Positions 20,114 to 29,941 of a stretch of DNA of 56,866 bases are shown in pieces. Made by a program: the position numbers and the translations under genes. The notes under the pieces were generated by a model that had not been told where the DNA came from, ran no database searches, and saw only the letters and a list, made by a program, of their open reading frames with translations. The stretch's first letter is position 1, and each line of letters opens with the position of its first letter. The DNA is from a virus, in the IMG/VR virus record IMGVR_UViG_3300009603_002872, positions 1 through 56,866 of that record. One strand, given 5' to 3'.

Positions 20114-21891
20114 TATATAACAACGCCCTGTAGGTCTTTTCCGCTTGATAAAAATCTAATTTCCAAAATTATATCTTCCGGCACGTCAATAAATCTACCA
20201 TCCGACGACAATGCCTCCTCTATGTCAAAGCCTGATGACGTATATCCAGTCCCACTCCTTAGTACTATCTTTACATCCCTAGTATCTACAACAGAATCAA
20301 GCGCATTTAGCGTCTTAAATACTTCCGTCACATAAAATGGAGTGCCAATATCTAATTTTTCCCGATATTTTTCTATCAGGGCCTGGTAGCACTGTGTCAG
20401 CACATCAAACTTGCTAAACTGCAATGAGCCTATAACTGAAAATTCAATGCCAATGTTTACAATCCGGGCATTCAAAATATCTATAGTGTCATTCATCATC
20501 CTATGGGAGTTGATCCATCTTTTTAGATTATTCTTAATATTGATATCCGTCTCAACTAGCGTCTCCGAAGAATTCTCGGAGACGACATAGGCGTTTATGT
20601 TTCTTCGTAAAGAATCCGAATCTCGCACAACGTTTACTCTTTTAACAGATCCAAATTTTGGATCCATTCTATAGCACAGCGAGATATAGTCCTGGCGCGT
20701 GACCGCTCTATTCTGAGTCGCAAAAGAATCTATCGCCCTTCTCTTCACATCGTCATCGGATAAGATAGGGTTATTATTTAAGATAGATCTTTCATTCGTT
20801 ATCTCTAGACTCGATCGAACACTGGCTCTTTCGGAGGCAGATGTTCCGCCGTTTAAAAAGTCCATTAAAAAATTTCCCACTGTGCTTAATCTGCCCACCG
20901 GAACGTTGATAATGGGCCTGGGATTATACCTGTACGTAACAGATAGAGTCGTATTACTAGGTGCGACTCCAAACTTATCACTATTGGTGATTCTTGCAGG
21001 ATCGAAGCTATCATCTTTGACATAGTTTTTCCCAAATACATCTAACACTATATTTCTCGGATTTTCTATTTTGTCCGGTGAGCCATATCCAAATATTACT
21101 GACGTTAAAGAGTCCTCTCGGTCTACAATAAATCTTCTTGGGACGTTAACTTCCCTCATTAGATAAGGAACCAACCTGTTGTTTACAGAGTTGGTATTTC
21201 TAACCGATCTATATACAATATTCTGGCTCAAAAAATCTACTTCGAAATATTCGTTTCCTTCAGAGTCTTCGATCTTTATAATTTCAGTCGCATTCGGTCT
21301 GCTAAGTGTCAATCTTAGGAAGTCTTCTTGTGCCTCTACCACAAACGAATCCGTCTGTAGGTTCCCCCCTACAACCTGCCCAAAGGCCTTCAGGGCGTAT
21401 CTTGTAACCACCCCGGTGGTTCCGTCTTGTGAGTCTACAACGGTCAACAAGTCTTTTTGTCGAAAATCAACATCTTCTGCTAGCGTAAATAACGTGCCAT
21501 CCGCCGCATTAAATGTTGCGCCCTGCCTTAGAGAAGGTAGGTAGTTCAGGTCTGGTCCGTTTCCATCTGCATTCGCTTGGACACTTATATAAAACGCCGC
21601 CGTTCCAAACGGTTTAGTGGAGCCTCCTAACCTAAACCCAAATTGCTTTGCCAACTTTAAAATATTTTTTCTTTCAATCGCCGTAGACAAAAACGATTCA
21701 TTTGCTTGATAATCTACATGCCAAGATAAAACATCTCCCACATAAGCGACAAGATCAAGCATCATAGCGCCAAAGGAAGCTTCGTTAAAGTCTTGAAATG
21801 TATCCGGATAATATTTTTTAGCATACTCCGTCAATTCATTTTTAATAGAAGCAAAATCCCTATTGGTATATTTTATAATCGGCTTTGCCAT
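20113..21891 (-). CDS. Baseplate wedge protein, gp6/baseplate-J family
   Basis: A 592-aa protein with ATG overlapping the gp25-like stop, and a GGAGGA site upstream. The N-terminus is characteristic of T4-like gp6 proteins: TNRDFASIKNELTEYAKKYY, then FNEASFGAMMLDLVAYVGD, a Q.NESFL motif, and ERKNILKLAKQFGF. The central part contains an AIDSFATQNRAVTRQDY segment typical of baseplate-J proteins. gp6 dimers form the core ring of the contractile baseplate and change conformation on host contact. The gp25-gp6 adjacency is the classic wedge arrangement. Length is close to that of other marine T4-like gp6 proteins. Confidence 0.92.
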   Translation of the reverse strand: MAKPIIKYTNRDFASIKNELTEYAKKYYPDTFQDFNEASFGAMMLDLVAYVGDVLSWHVDYQANESFLSTAIERKNILKLAKQFGFRLGGSTKPFGTAAFYISVQANADGNGPDLNYLPSLRQGATFNAADGTLFTLAEDVDFRQKDLLTVVDSQDGTTGVVTRYALKAFGQVVGGNLQTDSFVVEAQEDFLRLTLSRPNATEIIKIEDSEGNEYFEVDFLSQNIVYRSVRNTNSVNNRLVPYLMREVNVPRRFIVDREDSLTSVIFGYGSPDKIENPRNIVLDVFGKNYVKDDSFDPARITNSDKFGVAPSNTTLSVTYRYNPRPIINVPVGRLSTVGNFLMDFLNGGTSASERASVRSSLEITNERSILNNNPILSDDDVKRRAIDSFATQNRAVTRQDYISLCYRMDPKFGSVKRVNVVRDSDSLRRNINAYVVSENSSETLVETDINIKNNLKRWINSHRMMNDTIDILNARIVNIGIEFSVIGSLQFSKFDVLTQCYQALIEKYREKLDIGTPFYVTEVFKTLNALDSVVDTRDVKIVLRSGTGYTSSGFDIEEALSSDGRFIDVPEDIILEIRFLSSGKDLQGVVI

Positions 21892-22298
21892 TAAACGACT
21901 CCTCCAATAAGTTTTGTATCAACAACGATAGTATCGCTAACTCCAAAGTTAGAAATCGAATAGACTATTTCCATCCTAAGCATGTTCAGAGGCAAGGTCG
22001 GCAATTCATCACGAGTAGTGAATGTAATTTCTTTCAGGTTTATAAACGGCATATATTTTTTAACTTGTGAATAAGATTCTCTTTCAATTTTATTTGCCAC
22101 TTCGGAGTTAAAATTTTCAAATAAAAAATTCCTAAGCCCTACGCCAAAAGAAGGAAGCATTACTCGCTCTCCCTTGGATGTTAAAAATAAATTTTTAATA
22201 TTTTGTTTTATTGCGTCACGAAGCGTCTTGTTAAGCCTATACGGACCGTCAATCGGATCATAACGAAGCGGTAATGCTGGTGATATTCCTGAAGCCAT
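21891..22298 (-). CDS. Baseplate wedge protein, gp25/GPW family
   Basis: A 135-aa protein, the usual size for gp25. It has AGAGGA 6 nt before the ATG. Visible family features are LNKTLRDAIKQNIKNLFLTS, then KGERVMLPSFGVGLRNFLFEN with the conserved GER.M.P.FG.GL..FLFE pattern, and a C-terminal beta strand. gp25 sits at the junction of baseplate wedge and sheath and primes sheath assembly. Despite the old lysozyme label for this family, no lysozyme activity is expected. Its stop overlaps the gp6-like start. Confidence 0.93.
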   Translation of the reverse strand: MASGISPALPLRYDPIDGPYRLNKTLRDAIKQNIKNLFLTSKGERVMLPSFGVGLRNFLFENFNSEVANKIERESYSQVKKYMPFINLKEITFTTRDELPTLPLNMLRMEIVYSISNFGVSDTIVVDTKLIGGVV

Positions 22299-22330
22299 TA
22301 AAGTTCCTCTAAATAATTATTACGACAAAT

Positions 22331-22338
22331 GATTTATG
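22331..22338 (-). promoter_or_regulatory. Weak candidate late promoter before gp25-gp6 block
   Basis: The 51-bp gap upstream of the gp25-like gene contains CATAAATC on the coding strand, about 33 nt before the ATG. It matches the T4-like late motif (N)ATAAATA at six of the seven fixed positions. It is one of very few intergenic gaps in the tail module and precedes the wedge genes, so a late promoter is reasonable. A single mismatched octamer in AT-rich DNA is weak evidence. Confidence 0.25.
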
Positions 22339-22349
22339 ACCTAAGTTCT

Positions 22350-25300
22350 TTAGGTCTCAAACGACTCATTGGACCAGTCGGGCGGCCTAGTTATCGGCTT
22401 CGTTAGATTATGGAGAATAACGGTCATCTTTGATATCATCGTGGACAAATCCGCATAATTACCAGATATCTTAGATACGCTCTCAAGAGTTTTTGACCTT
22501 TCTAAGAAAAACGCCCCGTAAGACATTGAAACCAATTGCAGGGGAATAACATACCTAAAGAAGTACTTGAACTCATCCGTCTCTATAAGCCTTTTCTTTA
22601 GCAATGGGTTATAGTTGTCCAGCCCGATTAATATACTCTTGTTTTCTACATCTCCAGCGCAAGACTTATTGAACAAAGAATAAAATTTAAAGAACTTCTC
22701 CTTAATAGAATAAAAATCCCTAACCGCCTCCCCGGCGTAGAATAGGTGGTAGCCATATGATCTATTTATATTTTTATCGCCAAACGTATGGAGAGCCAGT
22801 ATTGCCCACTGCATCCTCTCCAGCCAGTACGTTTTGTACTCTCGCAATGAAGGCGTGTCCGCAAACCAAGGTAAGCTTTCAGGATAAATCGAAAGGTGAG
22901 GATCATCGGAGTGTAGGCTGGTGGGCGTTTCCCCCAATAAACAATTAAAAAACGCAGGCGGCAAAACGTCGGTCCTAAGATCTTTTGTCATGTCCTGCTT
23001 AGGGAAAAGATCCCAATAAGCCTGTATGTAGGAATTTATTTGTATGATGCTATAGTGGTAGCTCTCATCGTCATCGCTAAGAAAAGCACCTGTGGTCTGT
23101 TTTAATGCCGGCCAATCATTCCATTTCCCACTTTCAAATTCTAAGCTTGCGCGTCTTTTTAAAAATCCGAGAGGGCCTATATATGCACTCTGTTTGTTAT
23201 TGCCAAATTTTCCACTCATAGGCGGCCCCTCTACAAAATTAAAAAGTTGCGGCGTCCATGGGCTTGCGCCGGGTGCCGTCGCTCCTTCTCCAACATCGCC
23301 GTCCCCTTCCAAAACCCTACAAAAGTGTACCTCATAATCAATAAACATAGTAGCGATTTTATCAAGAGCGTTCTTCAAGTTTGCTCTATCATATGCCAAA
23401 ATATTGATGGACTTAAGCTTGTCTTGTTCATTTTCCAGTAGCTTTTTTACTTCCCGTATATCCTCGGAGAGCCTTAGTGTGTTTAACCACCCATATCCAT
23501 CATGAGACGGGCCAACATCCATTATATCTCCTGTTTTTCTATTTTCCATTGTCCAGTTATGTATGACATTGGCCTTATCTCGTGCAAAACCACCACTAAA
23601 CTCACCGCCACCAAACGGACCGTCGGGAACATCTTCCGGAGGCGTAGTGCCATCGCCATAAAAAGTTAGTTCTTCGGTGGTTAACCGCGCCCCTTTCATG
23701 TGATCAACTGTTATGTCGGCCCCTAAATTTTGCGTAATTGTTGGAACCTTTCCAGGTATCCAAGTCCCAAGTGTTTTCCAGCCCTCCAGCGCAACGTAAT
23801 AATCTACTTGTGGAAAAAAGGTCTTCTTGGTGAAGCCATCGACCACCGCCGGAACTCCCGTTACATTTTTCTTTTCTTGTGCATAATTTTTTTCTGTCAA
23901 CTCGTTCCATAATATTTTCTTATTACCATCAGTCTTAAAAATTATTTTATATAATTCATCGTCGACAATCATCTCCGCTTCGCCATCGGGCGTATCTAAA
24001 AGAAACGTGTGATCCTCATTGAGACCACTAACACTATCAAGAGAGTCGGGCCCACTATCCCCGGCCGTTAGCCTAGGGTTCTCATTTCTTAAATGATTAA
24101 AAATAGATTTGCCATTCGGCGTTACAAATTCATCAATGTTTTTGTTTTCATTCCAATAAGTAAACAAGTTCTCTCCGGCTTCTATAAGCTCTTCAAACGT
24201 TCCCCCCTGTAGATCGCTCTCTAGAATCGTTGTCCTGGCGATTTCAATCGGATGATAAATGATCAAGGCGTCCTCGTGTTTCTGAAAGAGGTCGCTCGTC
24301 TCCTCTATATTGTCATCTAAAAACCCGGACAACTCGGCAGTCTCATCCAAGGGTTCCTCTGGCATCCACCTTGGCTTCACTAATTCCATTCTAAAATATT
24401 CTTTATTTCTCATCGCGTGTTGCCAGGTCTTTTCTGTAAAATGGCCCCACGGAGATGAGCCAAAGCTTACTTTTATAGGGTTTTTAAGTTTTTTATCAAT
24501 TATGGTTATAATGTTCTCGTTGATTTCACTTATAAGAACCTGCTTTTTTTCTAGAGTATCCGCTCCATCGAGTTCAAGTACAAGATCGCTTAACTCAGAA
24601 AAATCATCGCCGTCAAGAGCAACTTCTGATCCAACGAACGATTCATATTCTTTTTTACAATCTACCGTCTCTGCTCCATCCAGCACAGAGTTTAAGGTTG
24701 GTGAAACAGCCATTAGGCGCAATCCGACAGCGGCCGTTGAGACCAATTTTTGATCAGTGTCACTAATTGCAGGATCGGGCGCAAGGTATACCGTAAACTT
24801 CCCATCTTCCTCCGTGGTATAGGCATTGTTTACAAAATAATCAAAATTTATTACCCATTTTTGACCATCTTCAAACTCAACATCAATAAACCTCTCCAGA
24901 TAGAAGGTTCTTCTGAAGAACGGGATTAAATCCTTGGTAACCCACCCCTTGTCCTTGATAACGGAGTCGTCAAGATCCTCGTCGTCACTCCAGTATCCTC
25001 CCCCGTCATCATCTTTCCATCCGTATTCCAAGGGCCCATACGCGCCCTTTCTATCTACTATATAATGCGTATTCGGGGCGACTTGATGGAGTATACCACT
25101 CTTGGCAAAACTTTCTTGAATCATCGAGTTGTACGATATTTTATCATTGGCTCTTCCAAATGTGGAATTAATTATATCATTCGGAACACTTACATCACCA
25201 TCAAGAATCTTATACGATGGATAAAATGTATACGGAGAATCTATAATTGCAAGGTGTTCTATGAGCAGTTCATCAATGTCAAAATTGAACGGTGCGTCCC

Positions 25301-25676
25301 ACTCAAACAATTCTCCTATTGCGCTATTGATCAAAGACTCAGTTTCTTTCGCAAATCTTTTTCCAACTCCAGAAATGTTGTCTAAGACAATTTTTGTCTC
25401 CTCCATGATTATATCTTGGATGCTTTCTTCTATGCTAAGATATTCATAAAATATTTTTAAGAGTCCGGGCTCCGTTGCCATCAACATTTCTTCAATTGTT
25501 TTTGCTATTATTGATGCAAAAAAAGACCCGCCCTCATTATTAGGAGTTAGATCCGAATGGAGCAGGAATTGAAATGAGGCCGATATTTTCTCCAGTGCAA
25601 GGATCCTTGCCTTAACTCGTAACAAACCTATAATATTATGTTTTTTATGATTATTTGCAGTTTCAAGTGGGTTCAT
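22350..25676 (-). CDS. Large tail/baseplate-module protein of unknown family
   Basis: An 1108-aa protein with an ATG start; the upstream stop is separated by one base. The N-terminal about 110 residues look helical and Leu/Ile/Glu-rich (IEEMLMATEPGLLKIFYEYL). The middle is acidic with many Asp/Glu and Trp/Tyr. The last 200 residues again look helical. No signal peptide, membrane segment or catalytic motif is evident. Its place between the 1420-aa protein and the gp25-gp6 pair suggests a baseplate or tail hub role, but I do not recognise a T4 counterpart. Confidence 0.65.
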   Translation of the reverse strand: MNPLETANNHKKHNIIGLLRVKARILALEKISASFQFLLHSDLTPNNEGGSFFASIIAKTIEEMLMATEPGLLKIFYEYLSIEESIQDIIMEETKIVLDNISGVGKRFAKETESLINSAIGELFEWDAPFNFDIDELLIEHLAIIDSPYTFYPSYKILDGDVSVPNDIINSTFGRANDKISYNSMIQESFAKSGILHQVAPNTHYIVDRKGAYGPLEYGWKDDDGGGYWSDDEDLDDSVIKDKGWVTKDLIPFFRRTFYLERFIDVEFEDGQKWVINFDYFVNNAYTTEEDGKFTVYLAPDPAISDTDQKLVSTAAVGLRLMAVSPTLNSVLDGAETVDCKKEYESFVGSEVALDGDDFSELSDLVLELDGADTLEKKQVLISEINENIITIIDKKLKNPIKVSFGSSPWGHFTEKTWQHAMRNKEYFRMELVKPRWMPEEPLDETAELSGFLDDNIEETSDLFQKHEDALIIYHPIEIARTTILESDLQGGTFEELIEAGENLFTYWNENKNIDEFVTPNGKSIFNHLRNENPRLTAGDSGPDSLDSVSGLNEDHTFLLDTPDGEAEMIVDDELYKIIFKTDGNKKILWNELTEKNYAQEKKNVTGVPAVVDGFTKKTFFPQVDYYVALEGWKTLGTWIPGKVPTITQNLGADITVDHMKGARLTTEELTFYGDGTTPPEDVPDGPFGGGEFSGGFARDKANVIHNWTMENRKTGDIMDVGPSHDGYGWLNTLRLSEDIREVKKLLENEQDKLKSINILAYDRANLKNALDKIATMFIDYEVHFCRVLEGDGDVGEGATAPGASPWTPQLFNFVEGPPMSGKFGNNKQSAYIGPLGFLKRRASLEFESGKWNDWPALKQTTGAFLSDDDESYHYSIIQINSYIQAYWDLFPKQDMTKDLRTDVLPPAFFNCLLGETPTSLHSDDPHLSIYPESLPWFADTPSLREYKTYWLERMQWAILALHTFGDKNINRSYGYHLFYAGEAVRDFYSIKEKFFKFYSLFNKSCAGDVENKSILIGLDNYNPLLKKRLIETDEFKYFFRYVIPLQLVSMSYGAFFLERSKTLESVSKISGNYADLSTMISKMTVILHNLTKPITRPPDWSNESFET

Positions 25677-25677
25677 T

Positions 25678-28600
25678 TTATTCCTTCTTTAGTTTTAGCA
25701 ACTCATTTCTTAATTTATCAAAAACACTCGACTTAATAGAAGATATATCAAGTAGGTCTTTCCAGACATCCTCTTCAAAGATCTTCTTTCTTAAGCTGTT
25801 TATTTTTGTATAATGTGGATTCATATAATAAGACTCTTGCATATAAAACGGTTCAAACTTATATGACTCTTCTAACAAGCACATTTCCGTTTGCACATAT
25901 TTATCCGGTTTTATTCCTATCGAATAATTGTACCTTTGGGCCCTCATGATAGGGTTTCTCATCCACATAAATACCCTTATATTATTCGGTACTTCCTCGC
26001 CATTATTGTCCTCCTTAAAGAGGCTCCCGTCGTCACTCCCTTTAAGCGCTAACGCCGCGCTATGAATACCGGCCTTCTCCGTCCCTCCGGGCAAGGTCGC
26101 CGCAAATGGGTCAAATTGAACTTGTACATAGTTGTTAAACTCATTTGTTAGGTCAATGGCGCTCTGGGCTTCTACATCAATATAATTTTCCTTATATGGG
26201 GTAATAAACATCAACAAGGAGCCACAAACCCATTCTTCAAACGGGACCTCTTCATCATCATAATAAATATTTCTGCCGTATAGCTTATCAAAAAACCCTT
26301 CCTTAGATCCACCAGGATCTTCCGCGTCGGTCCTAACTAGTGGGGTGTTGCCCTCGCCATTTGTATCGTTTAATTCAGCAGTCCCAAACTGGGCTATCAT
26401 CTTATCAGTGTACCACTGCCTAAATGTTTTAAACGGGGACCTGCATTGCAACTCTTCCGGCAATACTCCGGCAAATTTCTCCGTTGTTTCAATTTTCCCT
26501 TCCGCCGGCTCGCCAAAGACCGGATCGACGTTATCTCTAATGATCTCCAGTTCGTATTCTACTTTTCCAGGGAGAAAAATATTCGTTTCGCTCGTTGTTT
26601 TAATAGTATCAGGATACTCCCTAAGCGGCTTCCAGTCGCCAAAATATTTGTCTTGCTCTATCTCCGACCCTAGTTTCGAAGCAAGGTCAACAAATCTACT
26701 ATATTTGTACTCTTCATCCGTAAGCCTTCCATCTTTCCAGATAGGGGGCCTATTAAGAATGCCCAAGATATCTTTCGTAAGCACTACTTTTAATTTTGGC
26801 TCATCCCGAAGCAATTCAAAAGAATAAGTGGGATCAAAAATTTCCGCGTCTCCTACATCTTGATACTTTTTCGCATGTTGATACTTGTAGCTCGTAATTT
26901 CCCCTTGGTTATTTTTTTCAAAAATGAACCCTGCGCCACTTTTTCTTCTTGGGTTTTGACCTTTTGAATCCCAGGAGTATGCGGGCTGGTAGGCTCTTGG
27001 AAGTTTCCCATCAAGCTCCCACTCGTTAGCCTCTTTTCCAAAGTCTAGATAGTCAATCCCCTCGGGGGCATTGTATTCTAAATAAAAATTGCCTCCACGT
27101 TGAAATCTAGATAGCCATCCATACGCAAGATAGCCTCCAATTACCGGAAAAAGTAAATTTGCACCAAGTGATCCCCAAGACACCCATGGATTATAATAAG
27201 TCCTTCTTAACTCTGCGGAACTCCTAATGAAGTCCTTCTTCATCTGGTCCGCATCTCCCCTCTCTATTGTCTTTGATAGGCCAGATAGCGCCGAGGCACC
27301 ACTGCCTCCCGTTAGAGTTACCGCACTCGTAAGTCTTCCTTGTCCAATCATCCCCAGAAGCCCATAGCCCGCATAGGACATTGCAGACGAAGGATTGTCG
27401 CTAGAAGCGGCTTCCAGGGGCAGGCCATAAGATAGGCATTTTTCGTAGATAGAAGTGTCGCACAGTTTGTATATTGGAGATAATATCCTCATTTCTGTTA
27501 TTTCTGCCCTATTGAAACCAAGAGAGAGAAATACTTCATAATCTTCTTCGGCTTTCACATCAAAGTCGGGTTGGTACGCTCTCCAGAGGGCCGCTTGACT
27601 CATATCTCCTAGTAATTCAGAAAAATTAGACTCCTCTTTAGATCTTAGCGTGGTTATAAACTGCGTGTCAATCGAATCAAACAAGAAATTCAATGCCGCC
27701 GAGGCGGTTTCTTGGACAAGAGGGATTTCATTCGCGTTAAAAAGAAGCCTAATTATATCAAAAACAGTTATAGGTGTATCAAATTTATCGCAAATATCCG
27801 TAATAGTATCAACAACTTTCTGTGTTTCTAATTCAATCTGCTCCTGTGCCTCAGCGGGCAGATCACTATAAAAGGCGGTGGCTTGATCAAACTTATCAAC
27901 CGGATCACAGTCTTCAGGATGTTCGTCTTCTCGGAGTTCAAAGTCTTCATCTGCCAATACGGTCCCAGCGGCCTTGAATAACAATTCGGCCTCTCTTGAA
28001 GATAGCGGTATTTTGAACTCTTCAATAATAAAATCTAGAGTCTGCCTAATTGATCTTGATGTGTCTCCCTTGAATAGCCTGTGGAGATTTTCTCTGCTGA
28101 ATGTTATATCAACCGCTTGCACAAGCTTTCTATACTCGTCTACAGAAATATCAAATCCAAAATTTTCAATATTAGATGTTACAAAATCATCAAAATTTTG
28201 AATAGCATCCTTTGATAAGGTAGATAAGGCAAAAATCCCTCCTTCAACTTCCGCTACATTCTTTCTAAATCTCGCGTCATCGCTCAAGAGTGCCAGTGTG
28301 CTCATTGCACCAATATTTCCAATCTTTTGTCCAGCAGACCCACAATCCAATGCAAAAAACTCATCAATCTTGTCCAAGCTTAAATCGCACGTATCAAGAC
28401 CAAGCTGTTTGAGCAGAAAGTTTATTAACAAATAAACAGCCGATATTATCGCAAACATGATCAGCTTCTTTAAAAGCCTTTCGATCTTTAGCGGATCTAA
28501 AATATTTTCGAATCTCAGATTCTTGAGATAAACAACAAACTGCTTAATCAGGTTAACTGTTGCCTCTATTTGGTTTACACTGTCTGCTATTTGACACACA

Positions 28601-29940
28601 AGGTACTTTTTAAAATCTTCCGTACCAAAAATACATTTTATAACATCGTTTCTTTCAAGAAGACTATCCGGGATGGCCTCCAATGTTAGTTTCGCCACAA
28701 CCATGACGATTACCTTCCAGTCGAGCTTGTTAACCATCCTATCATATAAAGTATCAAGAATGCCGGCTGGATCTGTTATAAAGTTGGTCGCTTCGAGCAA
28801 GTCGTCAAGGCAGCGTCCTCCTTGCCCACCAAGACCAAGCTTGCTTAAGAGATCTTTGTTCCTTGAGGCGTAATTAAAGGCCTTGTACGCATCTTTTAAA
28901 GGTATCCCCTTGTCTGTAGCATATGTGGTTATCTGTTCTTTCTTTGCTAGTGCATCTTTTGAAGTCTCAAAAGCGGGCTCCTGCTGCCCGAAAACCGTCC
29001 AGTCCTGCGCAAATCCCAGGGCTTCTAGTTCCGGTGTCGCCCAGACTGCGCTCAAAAGCTCGGTGGTTTCTTTGGGCAACCCAAGTTGCTCTAAGGCAGT
29101 ATTCTTACCAGATAGGATACTGTTGAACTTGTCCATATTTTCACTAACGCCCGCAACAAAGCCGGCAACATGATCTCTTTCCTCTTGTTGCGCCTCTGCC
29201 TTAGATGCAAATTCAGCAGTGTGCAGAGTTATCACCTTTGTGACAGGAAGAAGAACTTGCTGGTTCGATACGCCCTCCACCTTTTGTGGAGATTTGACTA
29301 AGAGTGAGTCATTTTTAAAAAAAGATTTCGGATGAGCAACATCGCCAGGATCCTTATATATACTAAGGATCACCCCAAGCGTATCAGTAAACTTTTTTGA
29401 TATACCAATAGTCAACTCTTCGTTTATTCCCTCATCGACCGGCGCATACCCTATAATTTCTGACGCGCTTTTTGCGACGATCCATCCTCTACTCGTACTT
29501 GAGCACCTAGCAACCCTAATCGCCGGTCCAAGGGGATTAATTATTTGCGGGGAATCAGCATCAATGGCAGACGCCCCTTCGAGTCCCAAAATCTCATTCG
29601 CGTCAATAGCAAATAGGAACCTATAGATTCTAAATCCAGCGATCTTAATGGGTTCCACATATATCGCTGGATTCCCCGTGGACTCATCATTTGGTATTGT
29701 TAGGAACACTTGCGCATTAGGATCTCTTTGAAACCTATCTAATATGTTATCAAGTGCTTTTTTTCGTGCCTTGTCGGTTGTTTTATCTTTATCAACAGAG
29801 CCGCCCTGCGTTAGAACAGCCGTTACTTTTACAGTCGTGAATACAAAATTTTTATCGGTCGTATACCAAATCTTGTCTTCATTATTCCGCCAGTCTATCG
29901 TATCAATCGCGGTATCTATGTAATATACAATATCGTTCAT
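25678..29940 (-). CDS. Large tail-module protein with two hydrophobic segments
   Basis: I start this at the ATG at 29940, right after the upstream stop (TAA then A then ATG). The frame extends 26 codons further to a GTG at 30018, but that would overlap the upstream gene by 77 bp. The product is 1420 aa. Two apolar stretches stand out: about residues 493-514 (FAIISAVYLLINFLL) and about 925-942 (LFPVIGGYLAYGWL). Between and around them are long helical, Leu/Asp/Glu-rich stretches. Hydrophobic segments are unusual in a baseplate protein and could mean a buried hub part or a protein that contacts the host membrane during ejection. Tape-measure identity was considered but is not supported. No enzymatic motif seen. 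Confidence 0.7.
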   Translation of the reverse strand: MNDIVYYIDTAIDTIDWRNNEDKIWYTTDKNFVFTTVKVTAVLTQGGSVDKDKTTDKARKKALDNILDRFQRDPNAQVFLTIPNDESTGNPAIYVEPIKIAGFRIYRFLFAIDANEILGLEGASAIDADSPQIINPLGPAIRVARCSSTSRGWIVAKSASEIIGYAPVDEGINEELTIGISKKFTDTLGVILSIYKDPGDVAHPKSFFKNDSLLVKSPQKVEGVSNQQVLLPVTKVITLHTAEFASKAEAQQEERDHVAGFVAGVSENMDKFNSILSGKNTALEQLGLPKETTELLSAVWATPELEALGFAQDWTVFGQQEPAFETSKDALAKKEQITTYATDKGIPLKDAYKAFNYASRNKDLLSKLGLGGQGGRCLDDLLEATNFITDPAGILDTLYDRMVNKLDWKVIVMVVAKLTLEAIPDSLLERNDVIKCIFGTEDFKKYLVCQIADSVNQIEATVNLIKQFVVYLKNLRFENILDPLKIERLLKKLIMFAIISAVYLLINFLLKQLGLDTCDLSLDKIDEFFALDCGSAGQKIGNIGAMSTLALLSDDARFRKNVAEVEGGIFALSTLSKDAIQNFDDFVTSNIENFGFDISVDEYRKLVQAVDITFSRENLHRLFKGDTSRSIRQTLDFIIEEFKIPLSSREAELLFKAAGTVLADEDFELREDEHPEDCDPVDKFDQATAFYSDLPAEAQEQIELETQKVVDTITDICDKFDTPITVFDIIRLLFNANEIPLVQETASAALNFLFDSIDTQFITTLRSKEESNFSELLGDMSQAALWRAYQPDFDVKAEEDYEVFLSLGFNRAEITEMRILSPIYKLCDTSIYEKCLSYGLPLEAASSDNPSSAMSYAGYGLLGMIGQGRLTSAVTLTGGSGASALSGLSKTIERGDADQMKKDFIRSSAELRRTYYNPWVSWGSLGANLLFPVIGGYLAYGWLSRFQRGGNFYLEYNAPEGIDYLDFGKEANEWELDGKLPRAYQPAYSWDSKGQNPRRKSGAGFIFEKNNQGEITSYKYQHAKKYQDVGDAEIFDPTYSFELLRDEPKLKVVLTKDILGILNRPPIWKDGRLTDEEYKYSRFVDLASKLGSEIEQDKYFGDWKPLREYPDTIKTTSETNIFLPGKVEYELEIIRDNVDPVFGEPAEGKIETTEKFAGVLPEELQCRSPFKTFRQWYTDKMIAQFGTAELNDTNGEGNTPLVRTDAEDPGGSKEGFFDKLYGRNIYYDDEEVPFEEWVCGSLLMFITPYKENYIDVEAQSAIDLTNEFNNYVQVQFDPFAATLPGGTEKAGIHSAALALKGSDDGSLFKEDNNGEEVPNNIRVFMWMRNPIMRAQRYNYSIGIKPDKYVQTEMCLLEESYKFEPFYMQESYYMNPHYTKINSLRKKIFEEDVWKDLLDISSIKSSVFDKLRNELLKLKKE

Positions 29941-29941
29941 T

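Noticed and set aside
25678-29940. Tape measure protein
   Set aside because: No long continuous coiled coil or repeated pattern, and the position next to the spike-like genes does not fit well.
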